This document shows positions 51,740 through 60,568 of a stretch of 64,000 nucleotides of DNA, in pieces. The stretch is from positions 124,001 through 188,000 of the forward strand of contig NZ_CXWE01000004.1 in the NCBI RefSeq assembly GCF_001404515.1. Direction: 5' to 3'. Under the pieces are notes generated by a model. It searched no databases, had not been told where the DNA came from, and worked only from the letters and a program-made list of their open reading frames with translations. This DNA comes from Roseibium album (GTDB taxonomy: Bacteria > Pseudomonadota > Alphaproteobacteria > Rhizobiales > Stappiaceae). How positions within the stretch are numbered: the stretch's first letter is position 1; each line of letters begins with the position of its first letter. A program made the translations under genes and the position numbers.

Positions 51740-52576
51740 ATGTCGCTCCTTGAGAAAATTTCAGACCAGGCAACCACACTCACTCCCGGTGAGCGCAGGC
51801 TGGTTGAGAACGTGATCGACAGCCCGACATCCGCAGCGCTCGGCACCGCCGGTGAGCTGGCTCGGGCTGCAGGCGTTCACGAAGCTACGGCATCACGACT
51901 TGCCAAAAAACTGGGGTTTGTAAGTTACGCCGCCTTCCGGGACGCATTGCGCGACGAATTCATCGCGACGCGCGAAACCGCTACCAGGTTTGAAAAAACC
52001 ATCGCGGAAAGCACATCCGATACGATCCTTGGCGAATTGGCCAGGGAAGAAACGCAGGCGCTCGGACGGATCGAAGAATTCATTACGCCGGAGCAGATCT
52101 CGGAGGCAGCACAGATTTTGATGAGAGCGAGACGGATCTTTGTCTACGGGTATGGCAATGCGGAAGTGCTCGCGCTCCTGATGGTCAAACGGTTCCGCCG
52201 CTTCGGCAAAGATACCCACCAGCTCGGCACAGACCCGCGCGGCCTGGCTGAACAGATGCTGGGTCTCGATTCAGACGACGCTGTTTTGAGCTTTGCCTTT
52301 CGTCGCCCGCCTCGCGGGTATGCTGCATTGATGGAAACCGCAAAAGAAGTGGGTGCAAGAACCGTCATGATTGCCGGCAAGTCGGGCGCATTGCTGACGC
52401 CGCGCCCCGACCGCCTTTTGGCCGCACCACGATCAGGTGATCAGGATGCCTTCCAGACCCTGACCGTACCGATGACAATCTGCAACGCCATCGTCATCGC
52501 GGCCGGACTGACAGCGAAAGAGGAGTCGCTGAAAAAACTCGATCGACTGGGGCAGCTGATCGAGCGTTTTGAATAA
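51740..52576 (+). CDS. RpiR/MurR-family transcriptional regulator
   Basis: A 278-residue regulator. The N-terminal RpiR HTH holds TPGERRLVENVIDSP and AGVHEATASRLAKKLGFVSYAAFRD. The C-terminal SIS domain (about residues 125-265; RRIFVYGYGNAEVLALLMVKRF and VSFAFRR-like strands) binds phosphosugars in the family. I chose ATG 51740, with AAGGA 5 bases upstream, over ATG 51734. The ABC transporter follows in the same direction 26 bases on, so it probably responds to the imported or derived phosphate ester. Confidence 0.9.
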   Translation: MSLLEKISDQATTLTPGERRLVENVIDSPTSAALGTAGELARAAGVHEATASRLAKKLGFVSYAAFRDALRDEFIATRETATRFEKTIAESTSDTILGELAREETQALGRIEEFITPEQISEAAQILMRARRIFVYGYGNAEVLALLMVKRFRRFGKDTHQLGTDPRGLAEQMLGLDSDDAVLSFAFRRPPRGYAALMETAKEVGARTVMIAGKSGALLTPRPDRLLAAPRSGDQDAFQTLTVPMTICNAIVIAAGLTAKEESLKKLDRLGQLIERFE

Positions 52577-52602
52577 CAAAAGAAACCCTTAGGGAGGAAC
52601 AC

Positions 52603-53724
52603 ATGAATGTTCTCGAAGCAACACGCCTCGGCGTGATCGGAATGTTTTTGTCTTCGGCCGCCTTGGCTGACGGGCATCTGAACGAAATGGGACCTGAGGA
52701 ATTGCTTCCACTTGCCCAAGCTGAAGGCAAGGTGACCGTCTATTCCTTCACCAGCCGGATAGGTAAGGTAGAGGCCGCGTTTGAAGAGGCCTATCCAGAT
52801 ATCGACCTGCAAGGTTTCGACATTTCATCAACGGAACAGATCGCACGTCTCCAGGCGGAATCGCAGGCCGGTGTCACCAACGCCGACGTTGTCTACATCT
52901 CGGATACACCTGTCGTGCTGACGGAGCTTCTTGAGACCGGCATCATCGCGCCTTTCGTGCCGCCACGCATAGCCGACCGTGTTCCCTCGGAATATCAATC
53001 GCCGTTGTTGGCGCAACGTTTGTCAACCAAAGTGCTGATGTACAACGAAGAAGCCAATCCGGACGGTGCACCGGTCACAAACCTGTGGCAACTGACAACC
53101 GGTGACTGGCGCGGTCGTGTGGTCATGGTCGATCCCTTGCAAAGAGGCGACTACCTCGATCTGATGACAGAAATCGTTTTGCGTTCCGACGCTATGGCCG
53201 CTGCCTATGAAGACCAGTTCGGAAAAGCAATCGAGCTGGGAGATGCTGCCAATGCCGGTGAAAAATTCATCATGGATCTGTTTGCAAATGATGTGATCCT
53301 TGTCGGCTCCACCGATGATGTGAATGTCGCCGTGGGCGCAAAGGGTCAGGAAAGCCCGCCTGTTGGTTTTACCAGCTATTCCGACCGCCGGGACAACGAG
53401 GAAGAAGGCTGGGCCCTTCAGGTGGCCAACAGCGTCAAGCCTGCACCGGGTATCATCTTTCCGGCAGTGCTTGCTCTGGCCGCAGAGCCTAACAACCCTG
53501 CTGCAGCTCGGCTCGTGATCGACTTCCTGATGGGAGATGAAAGTGAAACCGGTGGCGCAGGCCTCGCACCGTTTTATGTTGCCGGCGATTATGTGACCCG
53601 CACTGATATACCGCCTCACCCCGACGCCGTATCACTGAACGATTTCACTGCTTGGCGGATTGCGCCGCATGAGACCGCCAAGATCAGATCCGAGATCGGA
53701 GACCTGATCCTGACACTGCAGTAA
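52603..53724 (+). CDS. ABC transporter periplasmic binding protein (ferric/AfuA-type)
   Basis: Type II periplasmic binding protein, 373 residues, with a signal peptide ending near SSAALADG. KVTVYSFTSRIGKVEAAFEEAYP, TNADVVYISDTP and FMSP-like C-terminal segments fit the family containing FbpA, the 2-aminoethylphosphonate binders and the hexose-phosphate binder AfuA. The paired Tyr motif that binds iron in FbpA is not evident. It is the first transporter gene after the RpiR regulator, with AGGGAGGA upstream of its ATG. Confidence 0.85.
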   Translation: MNVLEATRLGVIGMFLSSAALADGHLNEMGPEELLPLAQAEGKVTVYSFTSRIGKVEAAFEEAYPDIDLQGFDISSTEQIARLQAESQAGVTNADVVYISDTPVVLTELLETGIIAPFVPPRIADRVPSEYQSPLLAQRLSTKVLMYNEEANPDGAPVTNLWQLTTGDWRGRVVMVDPLQRGDYLDLMTEIVLRSDAMAAAYEDQFGKAIELGDAANAGEKFIMDLFANDVILVGSTDDVNVAVGAKGQESPPVGFTSYSDRRDNEEEGWALQVANSVKPAPGIIFPAVLALAAEPNNPAAARLVIDFLMGDESETGGAGLAPFYVAGDYVTRTDIPPHPDAVSLNDFTAWRIAPHETAKIRSEIGDLILTLQ

Positions 53725-53799
53725 AACTCCCACCAGGAGCAGGCGTGGCCATACGCCTGTTTCCTGTCTACCCTGAAAAGACCAACAAGGATGACGTTG

Positions 53800-55545
53800 A
53801 TGGTGGATGTCACCATGAACAGGCAAGGAAGACGTGTGCTTTTCAAGCACGGATCGGTGCTGAAAACGGTCGTGCTGGCACTGCTGATCGCACTGATCGT
53901 TTTGCCGCTTCTCAGAACAGTCCTGTTCACATTGCAGCCTGACACCATCAAGGCGTGGTCGGACGTACTGACGGGACGCCTGTCGACCAACCTGTTCTAC
54001 AAACCACTCGGCAACACGCTTCTGATCGGCGTTGTGGTGGCAACGGGGTGTGTATTTCTCGGCGGTTTTCTTGCCTGGCTCGTCGTCATGACCAACGTGC
54101 CGTTCCGCAAGACGATCGGCGTCATGGCCACGCTGCCGTTCATGATTCCGTCCTTCGCGGCGGCTCTGGCCTGGGGGGCGCTCTTCCGCAATGACCGGGT
54201 AGGAGGTCAGGTTGGCTGGCTCCAGGGCATGGGCCTCGATATTCCGGACTGGTTGGCTTGGGGCATAACGCCGACACTGATCGTTTTGACGCTTCACTAT
54301 TTCAGCCTTGCGTTCACGATCATCGCCGCAGCACTTGCCACCGTGAACTCCGACCTTGTCGAAGCCGCACAGATTGCAGGTGCCAAAGGAGGCCGGATCC
54401 TGATGGGCATTATTCTGCCGGTCACGACACCTGCCCTGGTCGCTGCCGGGTCGCTTTGCTTCGCCGGTGCGGTTTCGAACTTCGCGACCCCGGCGCTGCT
54501 TGGTTTGCCTGTTCGAATGCAAACCCTGTCGACACGCCTGTTCGGCATGATCGAGGTCGGCCAGGTTGGACGTGGTTATGTCATCGGCATTCTGCTCGTG
54601 CTCATTTCCGGAGCCTTCCTCTGGGCAGGGAACCGGATTGTGTCGGGGCGCAGGTCCTACGCTACAATTACCGGCAAGGGAGGCCGCGCAAAACGTTTGG
54701 ACCTGCGTGGTGCGCGTTGGCCGCTCTGCGCATTGGCAATGGTGGCTCTGGTCAGCTCCACCGTTCTGCCGGTCGTCATTTTGTCCGCTTCAAGCTTCGC
54801 GCCATCGTCCGCAAATCTGTTTTCGAACTGGACGCTGCACTACTGGGTCGGTCTCAGCAGTCAGTCAATCGCACAGGGCATTCCCGGCATTGTTCACAAC
54901 GAAGATATCGTGCGTGCGCTATCCGTCACCTTGGCCCTTGGGCTGGCCGTGGCACTTGCGGGCATGTTGGTGGGGCTCTTGACGTCCTACACCACGGCGC
55001 GGTTTCGCAAAGGCTGGATGTCGGCTGTCATCACACAAGTCAGCTTTCTTCCGCTGCTGGTGCCCGGGATCGCATTTGGTGCTGCATATATCGCCTATCT
55101 GGGTGCCCCCATCGGGCCGTTTCCGGCGCTCTATGGAACTTTCGCGCTGCTCGTCATCGCAGGGACTGCGTATCTGCTGCCATTTTCTGTGCAGACAGGG
55201 CGAGCCGTCATCCAGCAAGTTGGCGGCGAACTGGAAGAAAGCGCTCGCCTTACCGGCGCAAGCTTTGCCCGCAGGTTGTCTGCCATCACTGTACCGCTCG
55301 CGATACGCGGCCTGACGGCAGGTGGCATTCTGATCTTCGTGAAAATTATCCGTGACCTGTCGCTGGTCGTTCTGCTCTTCACGCCAACGATGCCGGTGTT
55401 GTCCGTTCTGGCCTATCGCTATGCGTCTGAAGGGTTCGGACAATTTGCCAACGCGATCACTGTCGTCATCCTGTTCATCTCTATCGCAGCCTCGCTGATC
55501 GCAAACTGGCTACAGGCCAAATCGCAGCCCTGGCTGAAAAACTGA
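53800..55545 (+). CDS. ABC transporter permease, fused two-domain (FbpB/AfuB-type)
   Basis: Inner-membrane permease of 581 residues with about twelve hydrophobic segments in two homologous halves. Each half has the cytoplasmic EAA loop: AAQIAGAKGGRILMGIILP and ESARLTGASFARRLSAITVPL. I chose the ATG at 53800, preceded by AAGGA, although ATG 53791 is possible. It follows the binding protein by about 75 bases and precedes the ATPase by 9. Confidence 0.9.
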   Translation: MVDVTMNRQGRRVLFKHGSVLKTVVLALLIALIVLPLLRTVLFTLQPDTIKAWSDVLTGRLSTNLFYKPLGNTLLIGVVVATGCVFLGGFLAWLVVMTNVPFRKTIGVMATLPFMIPSFAAALAWGALFRNDRVGGQVGWLQGMGLDIPDWLAWGITPTLIVLTLHYFSLAFTIIAAALATVNSDLVEAAQIAGAKGGRILMGIILPVTTPALVAAGSLCFAGAVSNFATPALLGLPVRMQTLSTRLFGMIEVGQVGRGYVIGILLVLISGAFLWAGNRIVSGRRSYATITGKGGRAKRLDLRGARWPLCALAMVALVSSTVLPVVILSASSFAPSSANLFSNWTLHYWVGLSSQSIAQGIPGIVHNEDIVRALSVTLALGLAVALAGMLVGLLTSYTTARFRKGWMSAVITQVSFLPLLVPGIAFGAAYIAYLGAPIGPFPALYGTFALLVIAGTAYLLPFSVQTGRAVIQQVGGELEESARLTGASFARRLSAITVPLAIRGLTAGGILIFVKIIRDLSLVVLLFTPTMPVLSVLAYRYASEGFGQFANAITVVILFISIAASLIANWLQAKSQPWLKN

Positions 55546-55554
55546 AGGTAATCC

Positions 55555-56613
55555 ATGCTGGAAATTTGCAACCTGTGCAAACGCTTCGGTGCTTTCGAGG
55601 CTGTTGGAAATGTATCTCTCAATGTCCCCGATGGCGCTTTCCTTGTTTTGCTGGGACCATCCGGTTGCGGCAAAACAACCTTGCTTCGAATGTTGGCGGG
55701 ACTGGAATTGCCGTCCGAGGGGCAAATTGTGTTCGACGGCGAGACCGTGTCGGACGGCGACCGGAGCTGGGCCGTTGATCCGGCGAAACGCAACTCGGGA
55801 CTGGTTTTCCAGTCATATGCGCTTTGGCCGCACATGTCCGTGCGCGGCAATGTTGAGTGGCCGCTGAAGGTCATGAAGATGCCGAAGATCGAGCGCGCTG
55901 CCCGGATCAACGAAGTTCTGAACTTGCTTGAGATCAGTCAACTGGCCGACAGGTATCCAAACGAGATTTCGGGCGGTCAGCAACAGCGGGTCGCCATTGC
56001 GCGCACAATTGCTCCCAAACCGTCTGTTTTATTGTTTGACGAACCTCTTTCAAATCTCGATGCCAAGCTTAGGGTCGAAATGCGCACGGAACTGATGCGT
56101 CTGCATCGCGCAACCGGAGCAACAACTGTCTATGTTACCCATGATCAGATTGAGGCCATGACGATGGCCACCCATGTGGCGGTCATGAACCACGGCAAGG
56201 TGCAACAGTTCGGAACACCAGCCGATTTGATCAACGCTCCAGAAACTGCGTTTGTCGCGACCTTTGTTGGCACACCTCCCAACAACATGATCCCTGTCGT
56301 CAAGAATGGCAGCGGCTACAAGGTCGGTGGGCGGGCCATGCAGCTGTCACCGCCCTCGGACGATTGCCTGGCCATGTACCGGGCTGAAAAGATATCCGTA
56401 AGCGAAACAGAAAGCGCCATGACATTGCCGATGGAACTGGTCGAAACCAGCGCCATTGCCGGGCGCACCATGGTCACGGGGCTGCGCGACGGTCTGCGCC
56501 TGACCGCCATTGTTGACAGTACGCCGCCTGTCCGAATTGGCGACACTGTCCAGTTTTCACTGCCGCCTGAACCGGATTGCTGGTTTAGCCGCACTGGCGA
56601 GAGGCTTGGCTGA
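55555..56613 (+). CDS. ABC transporter ATPase (FbpC/AfuC-type)
   Basis: Nucleotide-binding subunit, 352 residues. Walker A GPSGCGKTTLLR is near residues 34-45, the signature ISGGQQQRVAIAR near 140, Walker B SVLLFDEPLSNLD near 160, and the H-loop VTHDQIEAM follows. The C-terminal 110 residues form a TOBE-like regulatory domain. Its TGA shares the ATG of the phosphatase gene (start at 56613). Confidence 0.95.
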   Translation: MLEICNLCKRFGAFEAVGNVSLNVPDGAFLVLLGPSGCGKTTLLRMLAGLELPSEGQIVFDGETVSDGDRSWAVDPAKRNSGLVFQSYALWPHMSVRGNVEWPLKVMKMPKIERAARINEVLNLLEISQLADRYPNEISGGQQQRVAIARTIAPKPSVLLFDEPLSNLDAKLRVEMRTELMRLHRATGATTVYVTHDQIEAMTMATHVAVMNHGKVQQFGTPADLINAPETAFVATFVGTPPNNMIPVVKNGSGYKVGGRAMQLSPPSDDCLAMYRAEKISVSETESAMTLPMELVETSAIAGRTMVTGLRDGLRLTAIVDSTPPVRIGDTVQFSLPPEPDCWFSRTGERLG

Positions 56614-57212
56614 TGCGCTTGCTGCTCGTTCGACACGGACAATCAGAGTGGAACGCCTCCAGGCGTCTTCAGGGACAGGCCGATATCGGGTTGTCCGAGC
56701 GCGGAAGATCGCAAGCCGATGCGCTGCGGAGTGTCATCACAGGCATTGGCCATTGCCGGGCGGTGTCCTCGGATCTCAGGCGTGTCAGTGAGACGGCTCA
56801 GCGAATTGGGGCGGAAAAACCCAGGTTTACAGAAGATCTGCGGGAAATTGACGTCGGCGACTGGACCGGACGCCCGATCGATGACATTCGAGCCGAGGAC
56901 GAAGCTGCCTATCTTGGATGGCGGGCGGGCACGTTCGTGCCGCCTGGAGGCGAGGACTGGGCCCCCTTCGCAGACCGTGTTTGCGCTGTCATAGAGGATG
57001 AGCTGCGAAATTCCTGCCAGAACCTGCTCGTTGTTTGCCATGGCGGCGTCATTCGCGCGATCTTGCAACGCTACCTCGGTCTTGCTCCTGCCTGCGTGAT
57101 ACCGGTCGCTCCGGCCAGCCTGAGTGCATTGCGAATGGGAAATGGCAAGCTTCCGCGACTGGAACTCTTCAACTATCTGCCCGACAGCCTGGAATTCGGA
57201 GCACCTGACTGA
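56613..57212 (+). CDS. Histidine phosphatase family protein
   Basis: A 199-residue phosphoglycerate-mutase-fold phosphatase. The catalytic RHG motif is in LLVRHGQSEWNASRR at residues 5-19; the second catalytic His is in LVVCHGGVIRAIL near 155, with Glu in REIDVGDWTG. It starts with an ATG overlapping the ATPase stop, so it belongs to the transporter operon. This supports a phosphorylated substrate that is dephosphorylated after import (inference). Confidence 0.9.
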   Translation: MRLLLVRHGQSEWNASRRLQGQADIGLSERGRSQADALRSVITGIGHCRAVSSDLRRVSETAQRIGAEKPRFTEDLREIDVGDWTGRPIDDIRAEDEAAYLGWRAGTFVPPGGEDWAPFADRVCAVIEDELRNSCQNLLVVCHGGVIRAILQRYLGLAPACVIPVAPASLSALRMGNGKLPRLELFNYLPDSLEFGAPD

Positions 57213-57313
57213 TGCTGACGGAATTTCTGTTCCTTGTCGCTGGCTGCGCCTTGCGTTTCTATGGAGGTGACTGGCTCGTGAACGGGATCGCAGGCCTGGC
57301 CAACAGACCCTAG
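57212..57313 (+). pseudogene. N-terminal fragment of a calcium/sodium antiporter
   Basis: A TGATG overlap with the phosphatase opens a 33-codon frame MLTEFLFLVAGCALRFYGGD followed by WLVNGIAGLANRP and a stop. This matches the first membrane segment of CaCA-family antiporters (YrbG type: LLxxG..LLxYGGDxLVNGA). The remaining 300 or so residues are absent, so this is a remnant or break point. Confidence 0.65.
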
Positions 57314-57428
57314 ATCGCTGTCAGCAATATTTTCCTAGAGCGTGCGGCCTCAGTAGTTTTACAACACTTGAAATAACAACTTGAAGGCGAGTAAACTGCG
57401 CATTCCTCGACAAGGAGTGCGTTTAGAC

Positions 57429-57647
57429 ATGAAAATTCTGAAGCTGGCAAAACAAGACAGCAACGAACAGATTTACATTGCCGCCGATAAAGTGGTTTCG
57501 TTTGAAAAGAAGGGAACAGGCACTCTTCTACTCTTGTCATATGGCAAGGGACTTGGTTTTGAGGTCACTCTTCCCCCGGAAGAAATCCATAAACTCCTGG
57601 ATCCCGACAACACTCCTGGTAACGGTGGCGGTGGCGGATGGGGATAA
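57429..57647 (+). CDS. Small protein of unknown function with a Gly-rich tail
   Basis: A 72-residue protein that I do not recognise. It begins MKILKLAKQDSNEQIYIAAD, has beta-strand-like KVVSFEKKGTGTLLLLSYG and VTLPPEEIHKLLD, and ends PGNGGGGGWG. The pattern loosely resembles FlbD-like or LytTR-like small beta proteins, without a firm match. AAGGAG lies 11 bases upstream of the ATG, which is rather far. No neighbour suggests a role. Confidence 0.45.
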   Translation: MKILKLAKQDSNEQIYIAADKVVSFEKKGTGTLLLLSYGKGLGFEVTLPPEEIHKLLDPDNTPGNGGGGGWG

Positions 57648-57794
57648 TATGCCTCTTGTTACAAGAAACAAACACCGCACATCTGCACAATACCAAGTCA
57701 GGTTAATACAGTCTGATTTCCTGTGAGTTTTGCTCACTTAGAGACGACCACCACGAATAACTTTTTGATTTTATTGGAAGGTAATGACATTCAC

Positions 57795-57834
57795 AATCTC
57801 GAAGTCGCGGTTCTAGTCCTGCTGCCGATACCAG
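57795..57834 (+). repeat. Degenerate copy of the tRNA-Thr 3' half, possible right attachment site (attR-like)
   Basis: These 40 bases align with 38930-38970 (anticodon stem to CCA) with six mismatches and one gap. They cannot fold as a tRNA. They lie in a 329-base gene-free gap (57648-57976) that otherwise shows nothing. Confidence 0.5.
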
Positions 57835-57976
57835 CTTGTGAATATTTTGACGATGCTGTTCGAAAAGGCCAGGGAAACGCGCCGTGCGCCAATCTGGCAG
57901 GGATGAAATCCTCCGAAGACCTCTCCCCGTACTGCCGCAACGCAAATGGCGTGGACCGAACGGGACCGTGCAGCCG

Positions 57977-58372
57977 TCAGGTTCCCGCAACCTGCCGATC
58001 GTAGTCTTCCGCATCATACCAACCAAGCGATTTCGTCACCTTGAGATCGTCATCGAGATCCCATTCTTCCCATCCGGAGAAACGGACTTTGTTTCCACTT
58101 CCCTTGTGGCGACCTTCGAAGGTCCAGGCATAAATCATGTGGCGATCCGCAACGAGAACCGTATCAAGTGCAAGAACGAGATCTGGAAAGTCGGCCATGA
58201 ATCCCGCCGCCATGTCGGCAATCTGGGATCGGCTCGTCATTGGATCGCCGCCATTCATGCTCATGGTCGTTTGTTCAGCGTAACGGCCAGCAACCATTTC
58301 GGGAGACTGGTTGGTCCAGGCAGCGCAGTGGTCCTGGGCAATTTGGTAGGCCGTAACTGGATCGGGTATCAT
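57977..58372 (-). CDS. SnoaL-like (NTF2-fold) protein
   Basis: A 131-residue single-domain protein with the nuclear-transport-factor-2 cone fold: an N-terminal helix AYQIAQDHCAAWTNQ, then MVAGRYAEQTTMSMNGGD, SRSQIADMAAGFMADFPDL, and alternating strands (VLVADRHMIYAWTFEGRH, VRFSGWEEWDLDDD). The SnoaL family includes small hydrolases and cyclases, so no substrate can be assigned. It is monocistronic. Confidence 0.75.
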   Translation of the reverse strand: MIPDPVTAYQIAQDHCAAWTNQSPEMVAGRYAEQTTMSMNGGDPMTSRSQIADMAAGFMADFPDLVLALDTVLVADRHMIYAWTFEGRHKGSGNKVRFSGWEEWDLDDDLKVTKSLGWYDAEDYDRQVAGT

Positions 58373-58657
58373 CGAATGGTCCTGCAGCAGTGAATTGGCA
58401 ATCTCACCGCATGAACGTTAATGTGACCGGCATATGCAATCAATACAGCCTTCCACAAAGCAAAGTTTCCCTCGCACGGCCGGCTTGCGTGATCAGCTCG
58501 CCGACCACTGACGTCCCGGTATCAGTGCCGCCTGCTGCCATTTGATACAATGATCGTTGCAGTTTCATGTTTCTGCAAACGACCACTTGCCAGCACGAGC
58601 AGCGATGACCGAATGTTGCTGCCAGAATGCAACCCTCTTTTGAAAAGCGAACACTCA

Positions 58658-59302
58658 ATGACCGAGCTCTTCAATCATCTGCCGGGCGTGCTTTTGATCT
58701 ACGGTGTCTTCCTGCTTCAAAACGCGACACCCGGACCGAATGTCCTCGCGGTGATGGGGACATCGATGTCCGCCGGCCGGCGCCCGGGTCTGGCAGTCAG
58801 CCTCGGAGTAGCCGCCGGCACACTCACCTGGTCCACGGCCAGCGTTCTTGGTCTCTCGGCAGTCATTGCGAGCTATGGCCAACTGCTGATTTTCATCAAG
58901 ATCGCCGGCGGCTGCTATCTGTTCTATCTCGCATACAAGGCGTTCAGGTCTTCATGGTCCAGCATGGACATGGATGATCCTGCCGTGTCTCGCGCCAAAC
59001 GGTCTTTTGCCGGCAACTTTCGCAAGGGATACTTGTTGAACCTGACAAATCCAAAGGCCGCGCTTGGCTGGATTGCCATCGTTTCACTGGGTCTGGATGC
59101 AAATTCACCTGTGTGGGTGTCTAGCGCCATCATCGTCGGAACGACATCGCTCTCTCTCGGGGTTCACGTCCTCTATACGCTTGCATTCTCGACACAGAAA
59201 ATGGTCTCGATCTATGCAAGAGCACGCCGCCCGGTTCAAGGAATTCTGGGCAGCCTTTTTTCAATCGCAGGCTACAAGCTCCTCACGGCGAAGGTCGACT
59301 GA
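58658..59302 (+). CDS. LysE-family translocator
   Basis: Amino-acid-exporter-type membrane protein, 214 residues, about six hydrophobic segments. The signature LQNATPGPNVLAVMGTSMSAGR lies after the first segment, and KGYLLNLTNPKAALG is the second conserved loop. It starts MTELFNHLPG at 58658. RhtB/LysE relatives export homoserine, lysine or similar compounds; the substrate here is unknown. Confidence 0.9.
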   Translation: MTELFNHLPGVLLIYGVFLLQNATPGPNVLAVMGTSMSAGRRPGLAVSLGVAAGTLTWSTASVLGLSAVIASYGQLLIFIKIAGGCYLFYLAYKAFRSSWSSMDMDDPAVSRAKRSFAGNFRKGYLLNLTNPKAALGWIAIVSLGLDANSPVWVSSAIIVGTTSLSLGVHVLYTLAFSTQKMVSIYARARRPVQGILGSLFSIAGYKLLTAKVD

Positions 59303-59430
59303 CCGGGTTGGAGCCTTCGGGGCAACTTCAGCACCAATCAGAGAGTTGGCTGGCGATTGTGATGACGCCACTTGCGGCTCTTGGCTGGCAAATTGGATCT
59401 CGCTTGAAAGACAGTTCCCGGCACGTCCCC

Positions 59431-59949
59431 TCACCGCTTCTCGCGCCAGGTGATCAGTGCCCGGTTCGCCGAAGCGCAGGCCATGAGAACCAGGTCACGT
59501 GACATGAACGGCCCCGCACTGCGACTTGATTCGCCAACCGCGACACAGGCGTCAGGCTGGTTCGCCGGGGCGATGCGTCCATTCGCAAGCTCAAAGGCAA
59601 AAACCTGAGTTTTCGCGTCCGAACAATCCCTCAGTCCAAATGCGATTTTCTCGCCCGGGGCGATCAGTTCCATGCACTTGCCGGCGAAGGCAACGGATTT
59701 GATCTGGCCCGTTGTCTCGTCAAAGGAAAACTGGACATCGCCGCCCTGCGGCTTGCAGGAATGGGCGTGAAGATTTTCGCCAAAGCCCCGTCCTTGCGTA
59801 TCGATGCACCAGCCGAGACGGTCGGCCTCGTCCAGATTGTCGGCGAGATAAATCACCGGAGCAGGCGTTTTGAGGTCCGGGGCTTCCGCCAGCGCCGGAC
59901 TTGAGGCGGCAATCGCAAGGCATGCCGGGATTAGGCCAAGTACGCGCAT
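59431..59949 (-). CDS. Secreted ricin-lectin-like (beta-trefoil) protein
   Basis: A 172-residue exported protein with a signal peptide (MRVLGLIPACLAIAASSPALA). The mature part repeats a pattern of strand, Cys and W/F-containing turns (LGWCIDTQGRGFGENLHAHSC, VQFSFDETTGQI, KCMELIAPG, FGLRDCSD, VFAFELANGRI, ACVAVGE, LVLMACASA) typical of QxW-type trefoil lectins. It follows the cupin gene by about 25 bases and may be the last gene of the TRAP operon. Confidence 0.65.
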   Translation of the reverse strand: MRVLGLIPACLAIAASSPALAEAPDLKTPAPVIYLADNLDEADRLGWCIDTQGRGFGENLHAHSCKPQGGDVQFSFDETTGQIKSVAFAGKCMELIAPGEKIAFGLRDCSDAKTQVFAFELANGRIAPANQPDACVAVGESSRSAGPFMSRDLVLMACASANRALITWREKR

Positions 59950-59976
59950 TTCAAATTCCTTCTTCCGTCAAAGCCT

Positions 59977-60552
59977 TTAGCGGTGCGGAACACCCTTTTG
60001 ATTCTCTTTTGCAGCGCCGCGACGGGTGACCCCGTCCACGAGCACGAAGGCAATGGAACATGGCTCTGTGCCCCTGTTGGCCCAGGCATGGTTTGTTCCG
60101 CGCTGGATGACGACATCGCCCGCCTTGAGCAGAACATCGTCTTCATCCATCAGCATGTAGATCTCGCCGGTCAGGACAACCGCATAATCGACGCTGTCAG
60201 TCCTGTGCATCCAGGGATGACGCGCATCTTCCACGATATTGTCGCCCGCGCCCATTTCGGCAAAGGCGGCCTTGCCGTCGAGCATTTTCATCACCTCAGG
60301 GTCCTCCGGCATGAACTCGACCACCCGGAAAACGCTGCCGTTTTCCGGTGGATGCAAAGTGAAGGGCCCGTCGCAGGTTTCCGTAGCCGCGTCATATTCG
60401 GCCGGTGTTCCGTCCGACAACCAGAAATTGGTCAGCGTCACACCCGGCCTGTTCTCTCGCTGCAAGCGGTGCGTCGCGATACCGTCGCTCTCGACAATCG
60501 CCACACCGTTTTCGTCGTGCCCGGTGACAACGCGTCTGAATTCTCTCGCCAT
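59977..60552 (-). CDS. Cupin-domain protein
   Basis: A 191-residue cytoplasmic protein. The C-terminal half shows a cupin: MHRTDSVDYAVVLTGEIYML, then VLLKAGDVVIQRGTNHAWAN and CSIAFVLVDG. It has His and Glu residues where metal ligands are expected, though motif 1 is reduced. The start at 60552 (MAREFRRVVTGHDENG) or at 60558 is uncertain. It lies 16 bases past the TRAP permease stop, so it may act on, or sense, the imported compound. Confidence 0.8.
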   Translation of the reverse strand: MAREFRRVVTGHDENGVAIVESDGIATHRLQRENRPGVTLTNFWLSDGTPAEYDAATETCDGPFTLHPPENGSVFRVVEFMPEDPEVMKMLDGKAAFAEMGAGDNIVEDARHPWMHRTDSVDYAVVLTGEIYMLMDEDDVLLKAGDVVIQRGTNHAWANRGTEPCSIAFVLVDGVTRRGAAKENQKGVPHR

Positions 60553-60568
60553 GGTCATTCCGTTTGCT

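Noticed and set aside
53603..54522. Minus-strand frame of 296 codons opposite the AfuB-type permease
   Set aside because: Its composition is antisense-like (many Arg, Gln, His) and the plus strand encodes a clear permease.
52603..56613. Reading the ABC importer as a ferric iron system
   Set aside because: Only broad family likeness supports iron; the linked RpiR regulator and phosphatase, and the lack of a visible Tyr-Tyr iron motif, point elsewhere.
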